DNA of 33,270 bases. It comes from Eubacteriales bacterium (lineage in GTDB: Bacteria; Bacillota; Clostridia; Lachnospirales; Lachnospiraceae). The stretch lies in NCBI GenBank assembly GCA_030531555.1, contig JAUNNI010000027.1, positions 1,410 through 34,679 of the forward strand, written 5' to 3'. The notes below the pieces were generated by a model. That model saw nothing but the letters and a program-made list of their open reading frames with translations, did not search any database and had not been told where the DNA came from. Within the stretch, counting starts at the first letter, position 1. Every line of letters starts with the position of its first letter. Below are positions 14,741 through 23,153 of this stretch, one piece after another. Both the position numbers and the translations under genes were made by a program.

Positions 14741-15580
14741 ATGAAGAACATTGCTTATTACGAAGGCCGAACCTCTCTCATTGATGAGATGATGATTCCG
14801 GCAAATGACCGTGCATTTTATTTTGGTGACGGTATCTATGAAGCGGCTACGGTATACAATCACAAAATTTTCGCTTTGGATGATCATCTGGATCGTATGT
14901 TTAACAGTGCAGCGATCGTCAATATCAAACTGCCCTATACAAGGGAAGAATATGCAGCCATCCTGAAGGATCTGGTGAAACAGGTGGATCATGAGATCCA
15001 GTTCCTTTACTGGCAGGTGAGCAGAGCCAGTGCGCCAAGAGGCCATGCTTTCCCTGGTGATGCAAAGCCAACACTCTATGTTTACAGCAAACCACTGGAG
15101 AAGGTGGAAATGAAGGATGACTATCACCTGATCTCCGTTCCGGATACCCGTTATTTCCACTGCAACTGCAAGACCCTGAACCTGATCGTCAATGTTATGG
15201 CGGCAGATCAGGCCAAGTCCTGTGGCTGTCAGGAGGTTGTTTTTATCAGAGACGGCCTTGTGACAGAGGGATCCCATTCCAATATCCATATCATTAAAGA
15301 GGGTAAACTGATCACCCACCCACTGGACAATCTGATCCTTCCCGGCACAGAGAGAAAGCACATCTTAAGATACTGTGATCAGCTGGGCATCCCATATGAA
15401 GAGAGAGCCTTTTCTCTGGATGAACTGAAAGCAGCTGATGAGATCGTCATCTCTTCAACCAGTCAGCCTTTCATGAGAGCGATCTCTGTGGACGGTCAGC
15501 CTGCCGGCGGTAAGGATCCGGAGATCTGTGAGAAGATCAGATCCTGCTACTGGGCAGAAGTTGCCGACTTGTATGAATAA
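14741..15580 (+). CDS. dat: D-amino-acid transaminase (fold-type IV PLP enzyme)
   Basis: This enzyme interconverts D-Ala plus 2-oxoglutarate with pyruvate plus D-Glu, and acts on other D-amino acids. Its 279 residues are typical of class IV aminotransferases. Seen features are the N-terminal RAFYFGDGIYEA, the PLP lysine Lys144 in CKTLNLI (equivalent to Lys145 of the Bacillus enzyme), and Glu176 in TEGSHSN. QVSRASAPRGHAFP (Arg100, His102) matches the carboxylate-trap motif that separates D-amino-acid from branched-chain and lyase relatives. AAAGGAGCAGG precedes the ATG. It lies upstream of the peptide importer operon and divergent from the MATE fragment. It would use D-Ala or D-Glu released from imported peptides, or supply D-Glu for wall synthesis. 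Confidence 0.88.
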   Translation: MKNIAYYEGRTSLIDEMMIPANDRAFYFGDGIYEAATVYNHKIFALDDHLDRMFNSAAIVNIKLPYTREEYAAILKDLVKQVDHEIQFLYWQVSRASAPRGHAFPGDAKPTLYVYSKPLEKVEMKDDYHLISVPDTRYFHCNCKTLNLIVNVMAADQAKSCGCQEVVFIRDGLVTEGSHSNIHIIKEGKLITHPLDNLILPGTERKHILRYCDQLGIPYEERAFSLDELKAADEIVISSTSQPFMRAISVDGQPAGGKDPEICEKIRSCYWAEVADLYE

Positions 15581-15702
15581 CCAATGTTTGTAAATTGCAT
15601 AAAGCCGATTCGAATTTATACGACAAGATGGTGTATAAAACATACACTGATTGCCGGAATAAAATGTAGGATGCTTAACTTTTGTTGGCTTTTTGGGTAT
15701 TA

Positions 15703-15731
15703 TTGACAAAAGAGACAATTTTTTATATAAT
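15703..15731 (+). promoter_or_regulatory. Consensus sigma-A promoter of the peptide importer operon
   Basis: TTGACA (15703-15708) and TATAAT (15726-15731) are both perfect consensus and separated by exactly 17 bases. The start codon of the lipoprotein gene lies 67 bases beyond the -10. A promoter this strong is usually held in check by a repressor. Confidence 0.9.
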
Positions 15732-15739
15732 CGGTTTAT

Positions 15740-15766
15740 AATAATACGTTAATTAAACGAATTATT
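15740..15766. promoter_or_regulatory. Palindromic operator candidate at the importer transcription start
   Basis: AATAATACGTT and AACGAATTATT are inverted repeats (10 of 11 matched) around five bases, beginning nine bases after the -10 box and so covering the expected transcription start. This is a classical repressor position. The regulator is unknown and no adjacent regulator gene exists. Confidence 0.6.
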
Positions 15767-15798
15767 ATTGCAGGATTCTAATAGAGGAGGAGAAAATT

Positions 15799-17448
15799 AT
15801 GAAAAATGCAAAAAAACTTCTTGCATTAGCAGCCATGGCATCTATGCTTATGATGACAGCTTGCGGCGGTTCCAAGCCAGCAGCTACAGAAGCTGCTAAA
15901 GAAGAGGCTCCAGTAGAGGCAGGTGCTTCTATTTCCCAGAGCCAGGATATCGTAATCGGTATGAACGTAGACTTCACAACAATGGACCCACAGGATACAA
16001 GTGATACAATTTCCGGTGCTGTTCAGAAGATGATGCTTGATTCCTTATTCGCATTCGATGAGAACATGGATATCTATCCTATGCTTGCTACAGGTTATGA
16101 AGCAAATGATGAGGCTACAGAGTTCACAATCAACCTTCGTGAAGGCATCAGCTTCACAGATGGTACACCTTGGAACGCAGATGCACTTCTTACAAACATT
16201 GAGAAGTGGGATACAGTAGAGCTTGGTCTTAAGAGATCTACATTCCTTTCCAGCATCATCGATACATATGAGAAGGTTGATGATTACACAGTTAAGATCA
16301 ACCTGACATCCCCATTTGGTGCGTTCATTGCTAACCTTGCACATCCAGCATGTACAATCATGAGCCCTAAGACAATTGAGGCAGGTGTTGAGGAGTGTGC
16401 ACTCAGACCAGTTGGTACAGGTCAGTACACATTCGTTGAGTGGGAAGAAGGCGACCACCTTACAATCGCTCTTAACAAAGACTGGTGGGGCTTCGATGCA
16501 GAGATCTGCGGTGGCGAGGCACTTGCTGATTCCGATTGTGGTTTCAACACAGTTACATTCAGACCTGTTGAAGAGTCTGCTACACGTGTAGCAATGATCC
16601 AGTCCGGTGATGCTCAGATCATCGAGCCTATCCCAACAGAGAGCGTTGCAGTTCTTCAGAACGACCCTAACGTTAAGGTTTCTGTAGAGAACTCCATCAT
16701 CGTTCGTTACCTCTTCATGAACAACCAGAAAGAGCAGTTCAAGGATGTTCGTGTTCGTCAGGCAATCGACTACGCAATCGACAAGAACGCTTACTGTGCA
16801 GTTGTTAAGGAAGGCCTTGCTGTTCCAGCAACATCTGTTATCGGTGAGAACGTAGCTTACTACAAGGGCAATGAGCCACGTGAGTACAACATCGAGAAGG
16901 CTAAAGAGCTTCTTGCAGAGGCTGGCTATCCAGATGGTTTCACATGTACATTAACATACACAAACACAACTGCTAACCAGAAGCAGTGTGAGTTCATCAA
17001 GCAGCAGCTTGAGCAGGTTGGTATCACAGTTGAGCTTAACGGTCTTGAGTCCGCAATCTGTAACGAACTCGTACAGGCAGCTTATGACAGCGGTGCAGAT
17101 TCACCTGTAGAGCTTTACGTTATCGGTTGGTCTCCATCCACTGGTGATGCTGACTGGGGTATCCGTCCACTTCTTGCAATCGAGTCTGAGCCACCTATGA
17201 GCTACAACATCTGCTACTACGAGAACGAAGAGCTTGATGGTTACATCCAGCAGGGTCTCCAGAGTGCAGACGTAAACGTTCGTGCAGAGGCATATGCTAA
17301 CGCTCAGGATCTCGTTTGGGAGGACGTTCCGCTTGTATGTCTTGCTCAGGATTCCAACACATGGGCTACAGCTGCTAACATCTCAGGTGTATTCCTTAAC
17401 CCAGATGGCGCTCTGATCATTCAGGATGCTAAGATGACAGCTGAATAA
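15799..17448 (+). CDS. Peptide-binding lipoprotein of a Dpp/Opp-type ABC importer
   Basis: This is a family 5 extracellular solute-binding protein (DppA/OppA class, DppE in B. subtilis naming) of 549 residues. It has a lipoprotein signal with basic start, hydrophobic core and lipobox MMTAC, with Cys22 as the lipid anchor, then a Ala/Glu-rich linker. The body has the family pattern: TMDPQDTSD, EFTINLREGISFTDGTPWNADAL, VGTGQYTFVEWEEGDHLT and VRQAIDYAIDKNAY. AGAGGAGGAG precedes the ATG. Codon choice is visibly narrower than in neighbours outside the operon (ACA, GTT, CTT repeated), a sign of high expression. It captures peptides outside the cell for the permeases encoded downstream. The peptide specificity, plain or D-residue-containing, cannot be read from sequence. 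Confidence 0.92.
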   Translation: MKNAKKLLALAAMASMLMMTACGGSKPAATEAAKEEAPVEAGASISQSQDIVIGMNVDFTTMDPQDTSDTISGAVQKMMLDSLFAFDENMDIYPMLATGYEANDEATEFTINLREGISFTDGTPWNADALLTNIEKWDTVELGLKRSTFLSSIIDTYEKVDDYTVKINLTSPFGAFIANLAHPACTIMSPKTIEAGVEECALRPVGTGQYTFVEWEEGDHLTIALNKDWWGFDAEICGGEALADSDCGFNTVTFRPVEESATRVAMIQSGDAQIIEPIPTESVAVLQNDPNVKVSVENSIIVRYLFMNNQKEQFKDVRVRQAIDYAIDKNAYCAVVKEGLAVPATSVIGENVAYYKGNEPREYNIEKAKELLAEAGYPDGFTCTLTYTNTTANQKQCEFIKQQLEQVGITVELNGLESAICNELVQAAYDSGADSPVELYVIGWSPSTGDADWGIRPLLAIESEPPMSYNICYYENEELDGYIQQGLQSADVNVRAEAYANAQDLVWEDVPLVCLAQDSNTWATAANISGVFLNPDGALIIQDAKMTAE

Positions 17449-17525
17449 TCTTATACCTGTGGCTGCAGGCCGCTATAAGATCATTATCTTTTAAAGAAAA
17501 AACAAAAAGACTTCAGTAATTACGG

Positions 17526-17561
17526 TGGGCACTGCAGAGGCTTTCTGCAGTGCCCATTTTT
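17526..17561 (+). terminator. Strong hairpin between the lipoprotein and permease genes
   Basis: TGGGCACTGCAGA (17526-17538) pairs perfectly with TCTGCAGTGCCCA (17544-17556), followed by TTTTTC. It probably acts as a partial terminator that lets the binding protein be made in excess over the membrane parts, a common design in such operons. Confidence 0.88.
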
Positions 17562-17650
17562 CACATTTTTATCAGACGGAAGTTCAGATAGAGATGTGTA
17601 CAAATTGAGACGCAACTTGAAAACGTATCCTACGAGAGGGGGGTAACTAC

Positions 17651-18571
17651 ATGTTAAAATATACAGTGAAGAGAGTGCTGGGAATGATCCCTACACTGAT
17701 CATTGTTGTAACATTTGTATTTCTTTTCGTTCGATTGATCCCTGGTGACCCAGCACGACTGGTAGCCGGTGAGCAGGCGACACTCGAAGACGTAGAAAAC
17801 GTAAGAGAGCAGCTTGGTCTGAATCAGCCGGTCTATGTCCAGTACGGCAAGTATGTCACCGGTCTTCTCCGTGGAGATCTGGGCACATCACTTCGAACAA
17901 AACGTCCTGTTCTTGATGAAGTCAAGGCAAGATATATGAACACTCTGAAACTGACAATCATGGCACTTTTATGGAGCTCCATCGTTGGTGTTGCTTTAGG
18001 TGTCTGGTCCGGTAAGAACCGAAGTAAATGGCAGGATTATACGGGAATGACGGTGGCCGTCTCGGGCATCTCGTTGCCGAGCTTCTGGATTGGTTTCCTT
18101 CTGATCATGCTTTTCTCTGTAAAGCTCAGATGGCTTCCAACAACAGGTGCTAACGGCATCAAGGGCCTGATCTTACCTGCGATCACACTGGGCACAAGTA
18201 TCGCAGCCATCATTGCCCGATTCACAAGATCCTCCATCATCGAAGTTCTGAAAGAGGACTATATCCGTACAGCCCGCGCAAAAGGTCTTAAAGAGAGTGC
18301 GGTTACCTGGGGCCATGCCTTCAGAAACTCCATGATCTCTGTTGTAACTGTTGTAGGTCTTCAGTTCGGTTTCCTTTTAGGTGGTTCTGTTGTTACTGAG
18401 CAGGTATTCGCTTTCCCTGGACTGGGATCCCTGCTGATCGAATCTGTAAACTATCGTGATTATCCGGCGATTCAGTCTCTGATCCTGATCTTCTCGCTGC
18501 AGTTCATCGTGATCAACCTTTTAGTTGACCTCCTGTACGCAGTGCTGAATCCGGAAATCAAGTTATCATAA
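17651..18571 (+). CDS. dppB: Peptide ABC importer permease DppB
   Basis: This 306-residue inner-membrane permease has six predicted membrane segments and the DppB/OppB pattern: the N-terminal MLKYTVKRVLGMIPTLIIVV segment, PGDPARLVAGEQAT, GDLGTSLRTKRPV, and the EAA loop that contacts the ATPases (EDYIRTARAKGLKESAV). AGAGGGGGG precedes the ATG. It is first in the run dppB-dppC-dppD-dppF with gaps of 15, 13 and -1 bases, and is separated from the lipoprotein gene by a terminator-like hairpin. It forms a heterodimeric pore with DppC. The family call is firm. Dipeptide versus oligopeptide use is unresolved. Confidence 0.93.
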   Translation: MLKYTVKRVLGMIPTLIIVVTFVFLFVRLIPGDPARLVAGEQATLEDVENVREQLGLNQPVYVQYGKYVTGLLRGDLGTSLRTKRPVLDEVKARYMNTLKLTIMALLWSSIVGVALGVWSGKNRSKWQDYTGMTVAVSGISLPSFWIGFLLIMLFSVKLRWLPTTGANGIKGLILPAITLGTSIAAIIARFTRSSIIEVLKEDYIRTARAKGLKESAVTWGHAFRNSMISVVTVVGLQFGFLLGGSVVTEQVFAFPGLGSLLIESVNYRDYPAIQSLILIFSLQFIVINLLVDLLYAVLNPEIKLS

Positions 18572-18586
18572 AGAAGGAGGAAGCGT

Positions 18587-19465
18587 ATGTCTAAGAAAAA
18601 AGAAATCAATGAAAAAAATGACATCAAGACACCTCTTTCTGAGGCGATCCGCAAATTTAAAAAGCAGAAAAATGCAATCATAGCCTTATGCTTTATCCTC
18701 TTCCTGGTTGTTCTTGCATTTATCGGTGATAAAATCGTACCTTTTGGTATCAATGAATATGATTACTCCAACACCCTTCAGGGACCATCCATGGCCCATT
18801 GGTTTGGAACAGATGAGTTTGGCCGTGACCTTTTCTCAAGAATCATCTGTGGTACAAAGATTTCTCTGGCTGTAGGTCTTTCTGCAGTTAGTGTCGGCTG
18901 TATCTGTGGTACGATCCTTGGTCTGATCGCAGGCTATTATCGTGGCTGGATCGACAGCGTGATCATGAGAATCTGTGATACCTTATTCGCATTCCCTGGC
19001 ATCATCCTTGCCATCGCCATCGTAGCGATCCTTGGTTCTGGTCTTGGCAACGTTGTCATCGCTGTTGCTGTCTTCTCCACACCAACCTTTGCACGACTGG
19101 TTCGAAGCCGAACTCTGGCGCTGAAGAATGCCGTCTTTGTTCAGGCTGCACGAAATATCGGTGCATCTGATGCCCGTATCCTGTTCCAGCACATTCTGCC
19201 TGGCGCATTCCCTGAAATCATCGTTCAGTATACCATGTCTATTGGTTCTTCCATCCTGACAGCTTCTTCACTGAGCTTCCTTGGTATGGGTGCACAGCCT
19301 CCTACACCTGAGTGGGGTCTTCTGCTCTCCAATGGACGTAACTATATGTTAACTGCATTCCACTGTACACTCTTCCCTGGTATCGCGATCTTCCTGACCG
19401 TTCTTTCTTTCAACCTTCTGGGTGATGGTCTTCGTGATGCTCTGGATCCAAAATTAACAGATTAA
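18587..19465 (+). CDS. dppC: Peptide ABC importer permease DppC
   Basis: The 292-residue second permease has an N-terminal cytoplasmic lysine-rich tail, a first membrane helix (AIIALCFILFLVVLAFIGD), HWFGTDEFGRDLFSRIICGTK typical of DppC/OppC, and an EAA loop in QAARNIGASDARILFQHILPG. GAAGGAGGAAG precedes the ATG, 15 bases after dppB. It pairs with DppB in the membrane. No unusual features were seen. Confidence 0.93.
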   Translation: MSKKKEINEKNDIKTPLSEAIRKFKKQKNAIIALCFILFLVVLAFIGDKIVPFGINEYDYSNTLQGPSMAHWFGTDEFGRDLFSRIICGTKISLAVGLSAVSVGCICGTILGLIAGYYRGWIDSVIMRICDTLFAFPGIILAIAIVAILGSGLGNVVIAVAVFSTPTFARLVRSRTLALKNAVFVQAARNIGASDARILFQHILPGAFPEIIVQYTMSIGSSILTASSLSFLGMGAQPPTPEWGLLLSNGRNYMLTAFHCTLFPGIAIFLTVLSFNLLGDGLRDALDPKLTD

Positions 19466-19478
19466 GGAGGAAAAGAAT

Positions 19479-20474
19479 ATGGCAGAAGAGATTAAAAATG
19501 TTCTTGAAGTCAACAATCTTCACACCTATTTTTTTACAGACTCCGGTACTGTTCATTCTGTAGAAGGTGTTGATTTCCAGTTAAAAGAAGGACATACATT
19601 AGGCATCGTAGGTGAGTCCGGTTCCGGTAAGAGTGTTACTTCTCTTTCCATCATGGGCCTCCTGATGGGTACCACAGGTAAAGTCGTAGAAGGTGAGATC
19701 CTTCTGGATGGCAAAAATATCCTGGAGTTTTCTGATGAGGAGAGAAGAAACCTTCGTGGCGGACAGATCTCCATGATCTTCCAGGAACCAATGACCAGCT
19801 TAAACCCTGTTCTTACCATTGGTAAGCAGCTGACTGAGTGTATCCTCCAGCATCAGAAGGTTTCCAAAGAGGAAGCCTGGAAGATGGCGACAGAGATGCT
19901 CAGAAAGACAGGTGTTCCTCGTGTTGAGCGTATGATGAAGGAGTTCCCATTCCAGCTCTCCGGTGGTCAGCGTCAGCGTGTTATGATCGCCATGGCCCTT
20001 GTATGTAACCCTCGTATCCTGATCGCCGATGAGCCAACAACAGCTCTTGACGTTACCATTCAGGCTCAGATCCTTGATCTGATGAATGAACTCAAGAAGG
20101 ATATTGGTACATCCATTCTCTTCATCACCCATGACCTGGGTGTTGTTGCAGAGGTCTGCGATGACGTTGTTGTTATGTACTGTGGACGAGCGGTTGAGAA
20201 GGGCAATGTTTATGAACTCTTTAAGAATCCATCCCATCCTTATACACAGGGTCTTCTGAAGTCCATCCCTAAGATTGGTCAGAGCAGTGATGAGGAACTG
20301 GAAGTGATTCCTGGTAACGTTCCAAATCCTAAATATATGCCTAAGGGCTGTAAATTTGCTCCAAGATGCAGCAAGTGTTTTGAGAAGTGTCTCAACGAGG
20401 AGCCTGGATTCTTCGATCTTGGCAACGATCATTTCAGCAAATGCTGGCTTCATGAAAATGGAGGTGAGAAATAA
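19479..20474 (+). CDS. dppD: Peptide ABC importer ATPase DppD
   Basis: The 331-residue ATPase has Walker A GESGSGKS (about 45-52), Q-loop in FQEPMTSLNP, signature LSGGQRQR, Walker B RILIADEPTTALD, and the switch His in FITHDLGVV. The C-terminal oligopeptide-transporter extension contains GCKFAPRCSKCFEKC, the cysteine cluster that binds an iron-sulfur centre in characterised DppD/DppF proteins. AAGGAGG precedes the ATG. Its TAA overlaps the dppF start by one base (taATG), so the two ATPases are translationally coupled in equal amounts. Confidence 0.94.
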   Translation: MAEEIKNVLEVNNLHTYFFTDSGTVHSVEGVDFQLKEGHTLGIVGESGSGKSVTSLSIMGLLMGTTGKVVEGEILLDGKNILEFSDEERRNLRGGQISMIFQEPMTSLNPVLTIGKQLTECILQHQKVSKEEAWKMATEMLRKTGVPRVERMMKEFPFQLSGGQRQRVMIAMALVCNPRILIADEPTTALDVTIQAQILDLMNELKKDIGTSILFITHDLGVVAEVCDDVVVMYCGRAVEKGNVYELFKNPSHPYTQGLLKSIPKIGQSSDEELEVIPGNVPNPKYMPKGCKFAPRCSKCFEKCLNEEPGFFDLGNDHFSKCWLHENGGEK

Positions 20475-21454
20475 TGGGCACAAACAATCTGCTTGAAGCA
20501 ACTGACGTTAAGATCTATTATCCTGTCGCAAGTAGTTTTGGTAAAAAAGAATATGTTAAAGCGGTAGATGGCGTTTCCTTCGAGGTCAGAAGAGGTGAAG
20601 TTCTGGGTATCGTAGGTGAGTCCGGCTGTGGTAAGTCCACGCTGGGCAGAGGTGTCTGCAAGCTTGAAAATATCACATCCGGTAAGATTGTTCTGGATGG
20701 TGTGGATATCTCCAATTTCAATGCTGCCAAGATGCGTCCGATGCGTAAGAAGGTCCAGATGGTTTTCCAGGATCCATACGCATCTCTGAATCCACGTATG
20801 TCTGTCTTCGATATCATTGCTGAGCCTATGCGTATCCATGGCCTGGCAAAGAACAACGAAGAACTGAAAGAGAAGGTTCTGGCAACACTCCGCAAGGTTG
20901 GTCTGGATGATTACCATGCAAACCGTTATCCTCATGAGTTCTCCGGTGGTCAGCGTCAGCGTATCGGTATCGCAAGAGCCCTGGCTGTTGAACCGGATCT
21001 GATCATCGCCGATGAGCCTGTATCTGCTCTGGACGTATCCATTCAGGCTCAGGTTCTGAACCTGATGAATGTGCTGAAGAAGGATCTGAACCTGACTTAC
21101 ATCTTCGTTGCCCATGACCTCTCCGTTGTTGAGTATATCAGTGACCGTGTAGGTGTTATGTATCTGGGTAACTTTGTAGAGGTTGCGGATAAGAAATCTC
21201 TCTATGAGAATCCAATGCATCCTTATACACAGGCGCTCTTATCAGCAGTGCCTGTTCCGGATCCAACAGCGAAGAAGAAACGTGTGATCCTGGAAGGTAA
21301 TATTCCTTCAGCTCACAACCCACCAAGTGGCTGTAAGTTCCATACAAGATGTCCAAAATGCATGGAGATCTGTAAGACTGTGGCACCTGAGAAATATCAG
21401 GCCAGCGAAGATCACTATGTCTATTGCCATCTCTATGATGATAAATTAAAATAA
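20474..21454 (+). CDS. dppF: Peptide ABC importer ATPase DppF
   Basis: This 326-residue partner ATPase has Walker A GESGCGKST (about 48-56), FQDPYASLNPRM at the Q-loop, signature FSGGQRQR, Walker B LIIADEPVSALD, switch His in FVAHDLSVV, and C-terminal cysteines in GCKFHTRCPKCMEIC. GGAGGTG precedes the ATG, which overlaps the dppD stop. It ends the importer operon, and a terminator follows at 21489-21524. The M55 peptidase gene that probably once followed is now separated by an IS91-family element. Confidence 0.94.
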   Translation: MGTNNLLEATDVKIYYPVASSFGKKEYVKAVDGVSFEVRRGEVLGIVGESGCGKSTLGRGVCKLENITSGKIVLDGVDISNFNAAKMRPMRKKVQMVFQDPYASLNPRMSVFDIIAEPMRIHGLAKNNEELKEKVLATLRKVGLDDYHANRYPHEFSGGQRQRIGIARALAVEPDLIIADEPVSALDVSIQAQVLNLMNVLKKDLNLTYIFVAHDLSVVEYISDRVGVMYLGNFVEVADKKSLYENPMHPYTQALLSAVPVPDPTAKKKRVILEGNIPSAHNPPSGCKFHTRCPKCMEICKTVAPEKYQASEDHYVYCHLYDDKLK

Positions 21455-21488
21455 AGGATGGAAGTTAAACACTTTATCGAATCAAGAC

Positions 21489-21524
21489 AAAAGCAGGTTC
21501 GGGCGATTTTTGGACCTGCTTTTT
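21489..21524 (+). terminator. Terminator of the importer operon
   Basis: AAAAGCAGGT (21489-21498) pairs with ACCTGCTTTT (21514-21523), followed by further T residues. Confidence 0.88.
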
Positions 21525-21613
21525 CCTTGATTTATAGGAAATTGCGCCTCCAGCGCATTTCTCAATAAAATAGCCCGCACGGAGGCGGGCATAACAAAAA
21601 GACGATGGCTTTT

Positions 21614-21787
21614 TTAGAAAAGGTAGAATCCCTCTTCTCCAAAATCGTCGTCAAGATCGTCTTCATTTAAGAAATAATCCATGTCAAGAAGTTGCTCCTC
21701 GCTCATACGGCGGATGTCTTTGGAAGTCATTCCTTCAGGTGGATTATCGATGTATTTTTTGCGCAGTTCCTCGATGTTGGTTTTCAT
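21614..21787 (-). CDS. Small acidic protein downstream of the IS91 transposase
   Basis: The 57-residue frame opens MKTNIEELRKKYIDNPPEGM and ends in a strongly acidic stretch with several Asp and Glu before GFYLF. GAGGAGG precedes the ATG at 21787, and the transposase stop is 39 bases upstream, so it is co-transcribed with the transposase. The context suggests an element-encoded accessory or regulatory protein. The family is not recognised. Confidence 0.7.
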   Translation of the reverse strand: MKTNIEELRKKYIDNPPEGMTSKDIRRMSEEQLLDMDYFLNEDDLDDDFGEEGFYLF

Positions 21788-21826
21788 GTGTTCGGCCTCC
21801 TCTTGAGAGGGTTATACCACTGGAGA

Positions 21827-22978
21827 TCAAGCAGAGGAACGCTTTCCACGAGATTTGGACATCTCTTTCTCGTATAGTTCTTCGAGGGGAACACGCTTGT
21901 GATTAAAGTAAAGCTCCAGAAAAAGCATTTTTTGTTTGCAGTTTGGACATTCTAATGGATCATAGCCAAATGCTGAAAGAATGGCAGTGCGCCATTGATT
22001 GAAACTAAGGAAGATTTGATGCTTCTCTTTGGAAATAGCAGGTATCAGTTTTTGATCTATATCACGATGGCGGGCATAGATACCACCATAGCGAATCATT
22101 TTAAAATGTTTCTCTGGGATATGCCGGATCAGTCGTTTGATGAAGTCCATGGCAGGAACCGTTTCTACAACATACTTTTCATCTTCATGTCGGTTGTAAT
22201 GAAAAGTAACCAGTTTGCCATCGTAGCTATCAATACGAGAAGTTGCAATAACAGGACGACCCAGATAGCGCCCAATGTATTTTACAACAGTATTGGGATC
22301 ACATTTGTTGGGCTTAGCATAAACATAGAAGCCATGTTTGTGTTCTTTGTAACAGTGAGATTTAGTCTTTTTAAAAGAAGGTCCCAGTCTGGCTTCCATT
22401 TCGTTTAGAAGCGCTGTGCGGAATGCATTTCTGAGGAAGGTATAATTGAAGTGATTTATGTTTCTCCAGAAAGCATCATCACTGAAACCGCCTTCAGAGA
22501 TAAGACAATGAATGTGTGGATTCCATTTGAGGTCTCTGCCGAAAGTGTGAAGAACCATGATGAATCCTGGTGTAAAGTTTTTTGAATGATTCAAATTGAA
22601 AAACATTCGGGATACAACACTGGATACAGAATGGAAGAGACAGTTGAGGAGTGAGCGGTCTTCTAGAAAGTAATCTCGAAGAGATTCATCAATAGTAAAA
22701 ACACAATGTCTGTGCTGGACTCTAACCAGCTTGAAAGACATGGATGTAGTGCGTTCCATGGCATATTTAGTGCCACAGGTTGGACAAAAACGGCTATGAC
22801 AGCGGAAGGGAACAAATTTAAGGTGTCCGCAGTGAGGACAGCCGTACATAGCCCCGCCAAAAGCAGGATCACCACAATTGATCATCTTTTCGATGTTTTC
22901 CAGCTCGGTTGGTCTTGGATGGAGAGTATATTTAATTTCTTCGTAATAGTCACTGAAAATTTTCTGGAGTATATTCAT
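21827..22978 (-). CDS. IS91-family Y2 transposase
   Basis: From the chosen ATG at 22978 (MNILQKIFSDYYEEI) the protein has 383 residues. An upstream TTG at 23026 would read through the terminal hairpin and is unlikely. It has an N-terminal zinc-binding pair (YGCPHCGHL ... FCPTCGTKY), the HUH motif NPHIHCL (His155 and His157), the two catalytic tyrosines in KYIGRYLGRPV spaced Y-x3-Y (234 and 238), and a C-terminal CPNCKQKM. All key residues for single-strand nicking and rolling-circle transposition are present. It looks intact. Confidence 0.9.
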   Translation of the reverse strand: MNILQKIFSDYYEEIKYTLHPRPTELENIEKMINCGDPAFGGAMYGCPHCGHLKFVPFRCHSRFCPTCGTKYAMERTTSMSFKLVRVQHRHCVFTIDESLRDYFLEDRSLLNCLFHSVSSVVSRMFFNLNHSKNFTPGFIMVLHTFGRDLKWNPHIHCLISEGGFSDDAFWRNINHFNYTFLRNAFRTALLNEMEARLGPSFKKTKSHCYKEHKHGFYVYAKPNKCDPNTVVKYIGRYLGRPVIATSRIDSYDGKLVTFHYNRHEDEKYVVETVPAMDFIKRLIRHIPEKHFKMIRYGGIYARHRDIDQKLIPAISKEKHQIFLSFNQWRTAILSAFGYDPLECPNCKQKMLFLELYFNHKRVPLEELYEKEMSKSRGKRSSA

Positions 22979-23013
22979 AAGATTATTATGAAGGAAAATG
23001 AAACAAAAAGAAA

Positions 23014-23042
23014 CCCCACCCCTCAAGATTGAGGGGCAGGGG
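23014..23042. other. GC-rich terminal hairpin of the IS91-family element
   Basis: CCCC-A-CCCCTCAA and TTGAGGGG-CA-GGGG form an almost perfect stem with a two-base GA centre, upstream of the transposase. It is a candidate origin or termination structure for rolling-circle transfer. Confidence 0.6.
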
Positions 23043-23047
23043 AGTTG

Positions 23048-23068
23048 AATAGGCGTAGCCTATTTTTT
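23048..23068 (+). terminator. Short terminator before the M55 peptidase gene
   Basis: AATAGGC-GTA-GCCTATT followed by TTTT is a compact hairpin reading toward the plus strand. It would stop transcription entering the M55 gene from the left. Confidence 0.65.
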
Positions 23069-23153
23069 ACTGCTGAAACAGGAGATAGAAAAAGTGTTGT
23101 GCAAAAAGTGTTCCGGCAGGAACACATGAATCAAAGAGAGACGGAGTAAAGCT

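Larger units (their letters stand above)
21541..23045 (-). mobile_element. IS91-family (HUH, rolling-circle type) element
   Basis: A Y2 transposase gene and a small companion gene are flanked by hairpin-forming ends: an imperfect GAAATTGCGC/GCGCATTTC stem at about 21540-21566 and CCCCTCAA/TTGAGGGG at 23019-23036. There are no inverted terminal repeats, as expected for the family. A GCCCGC/GCGGGC hairpin at about 21573-21590 with A-rich sequence on its left serves as minus-strand terminator. Exact borders are not proven. It lies between dppF and the M55 gene. Confidence 0.75.

Noticed and set aside
15581-15700. Riboswitch or T-box leader before the importer operon
   Set aside because: This stretch lies upstream of the consensus promoter, so it would not be in the transcript. 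Only a small GTGTAT/ATACAC hairpin is visible and no known riboswitch core was recognised.
19800-21220. Long minus-strand frames opposite dppD and dppF
   Set aside because: They mirror the codon pattern of the ATPase genes and have no start signals of their own. The plus-strand genes have all family motifs.
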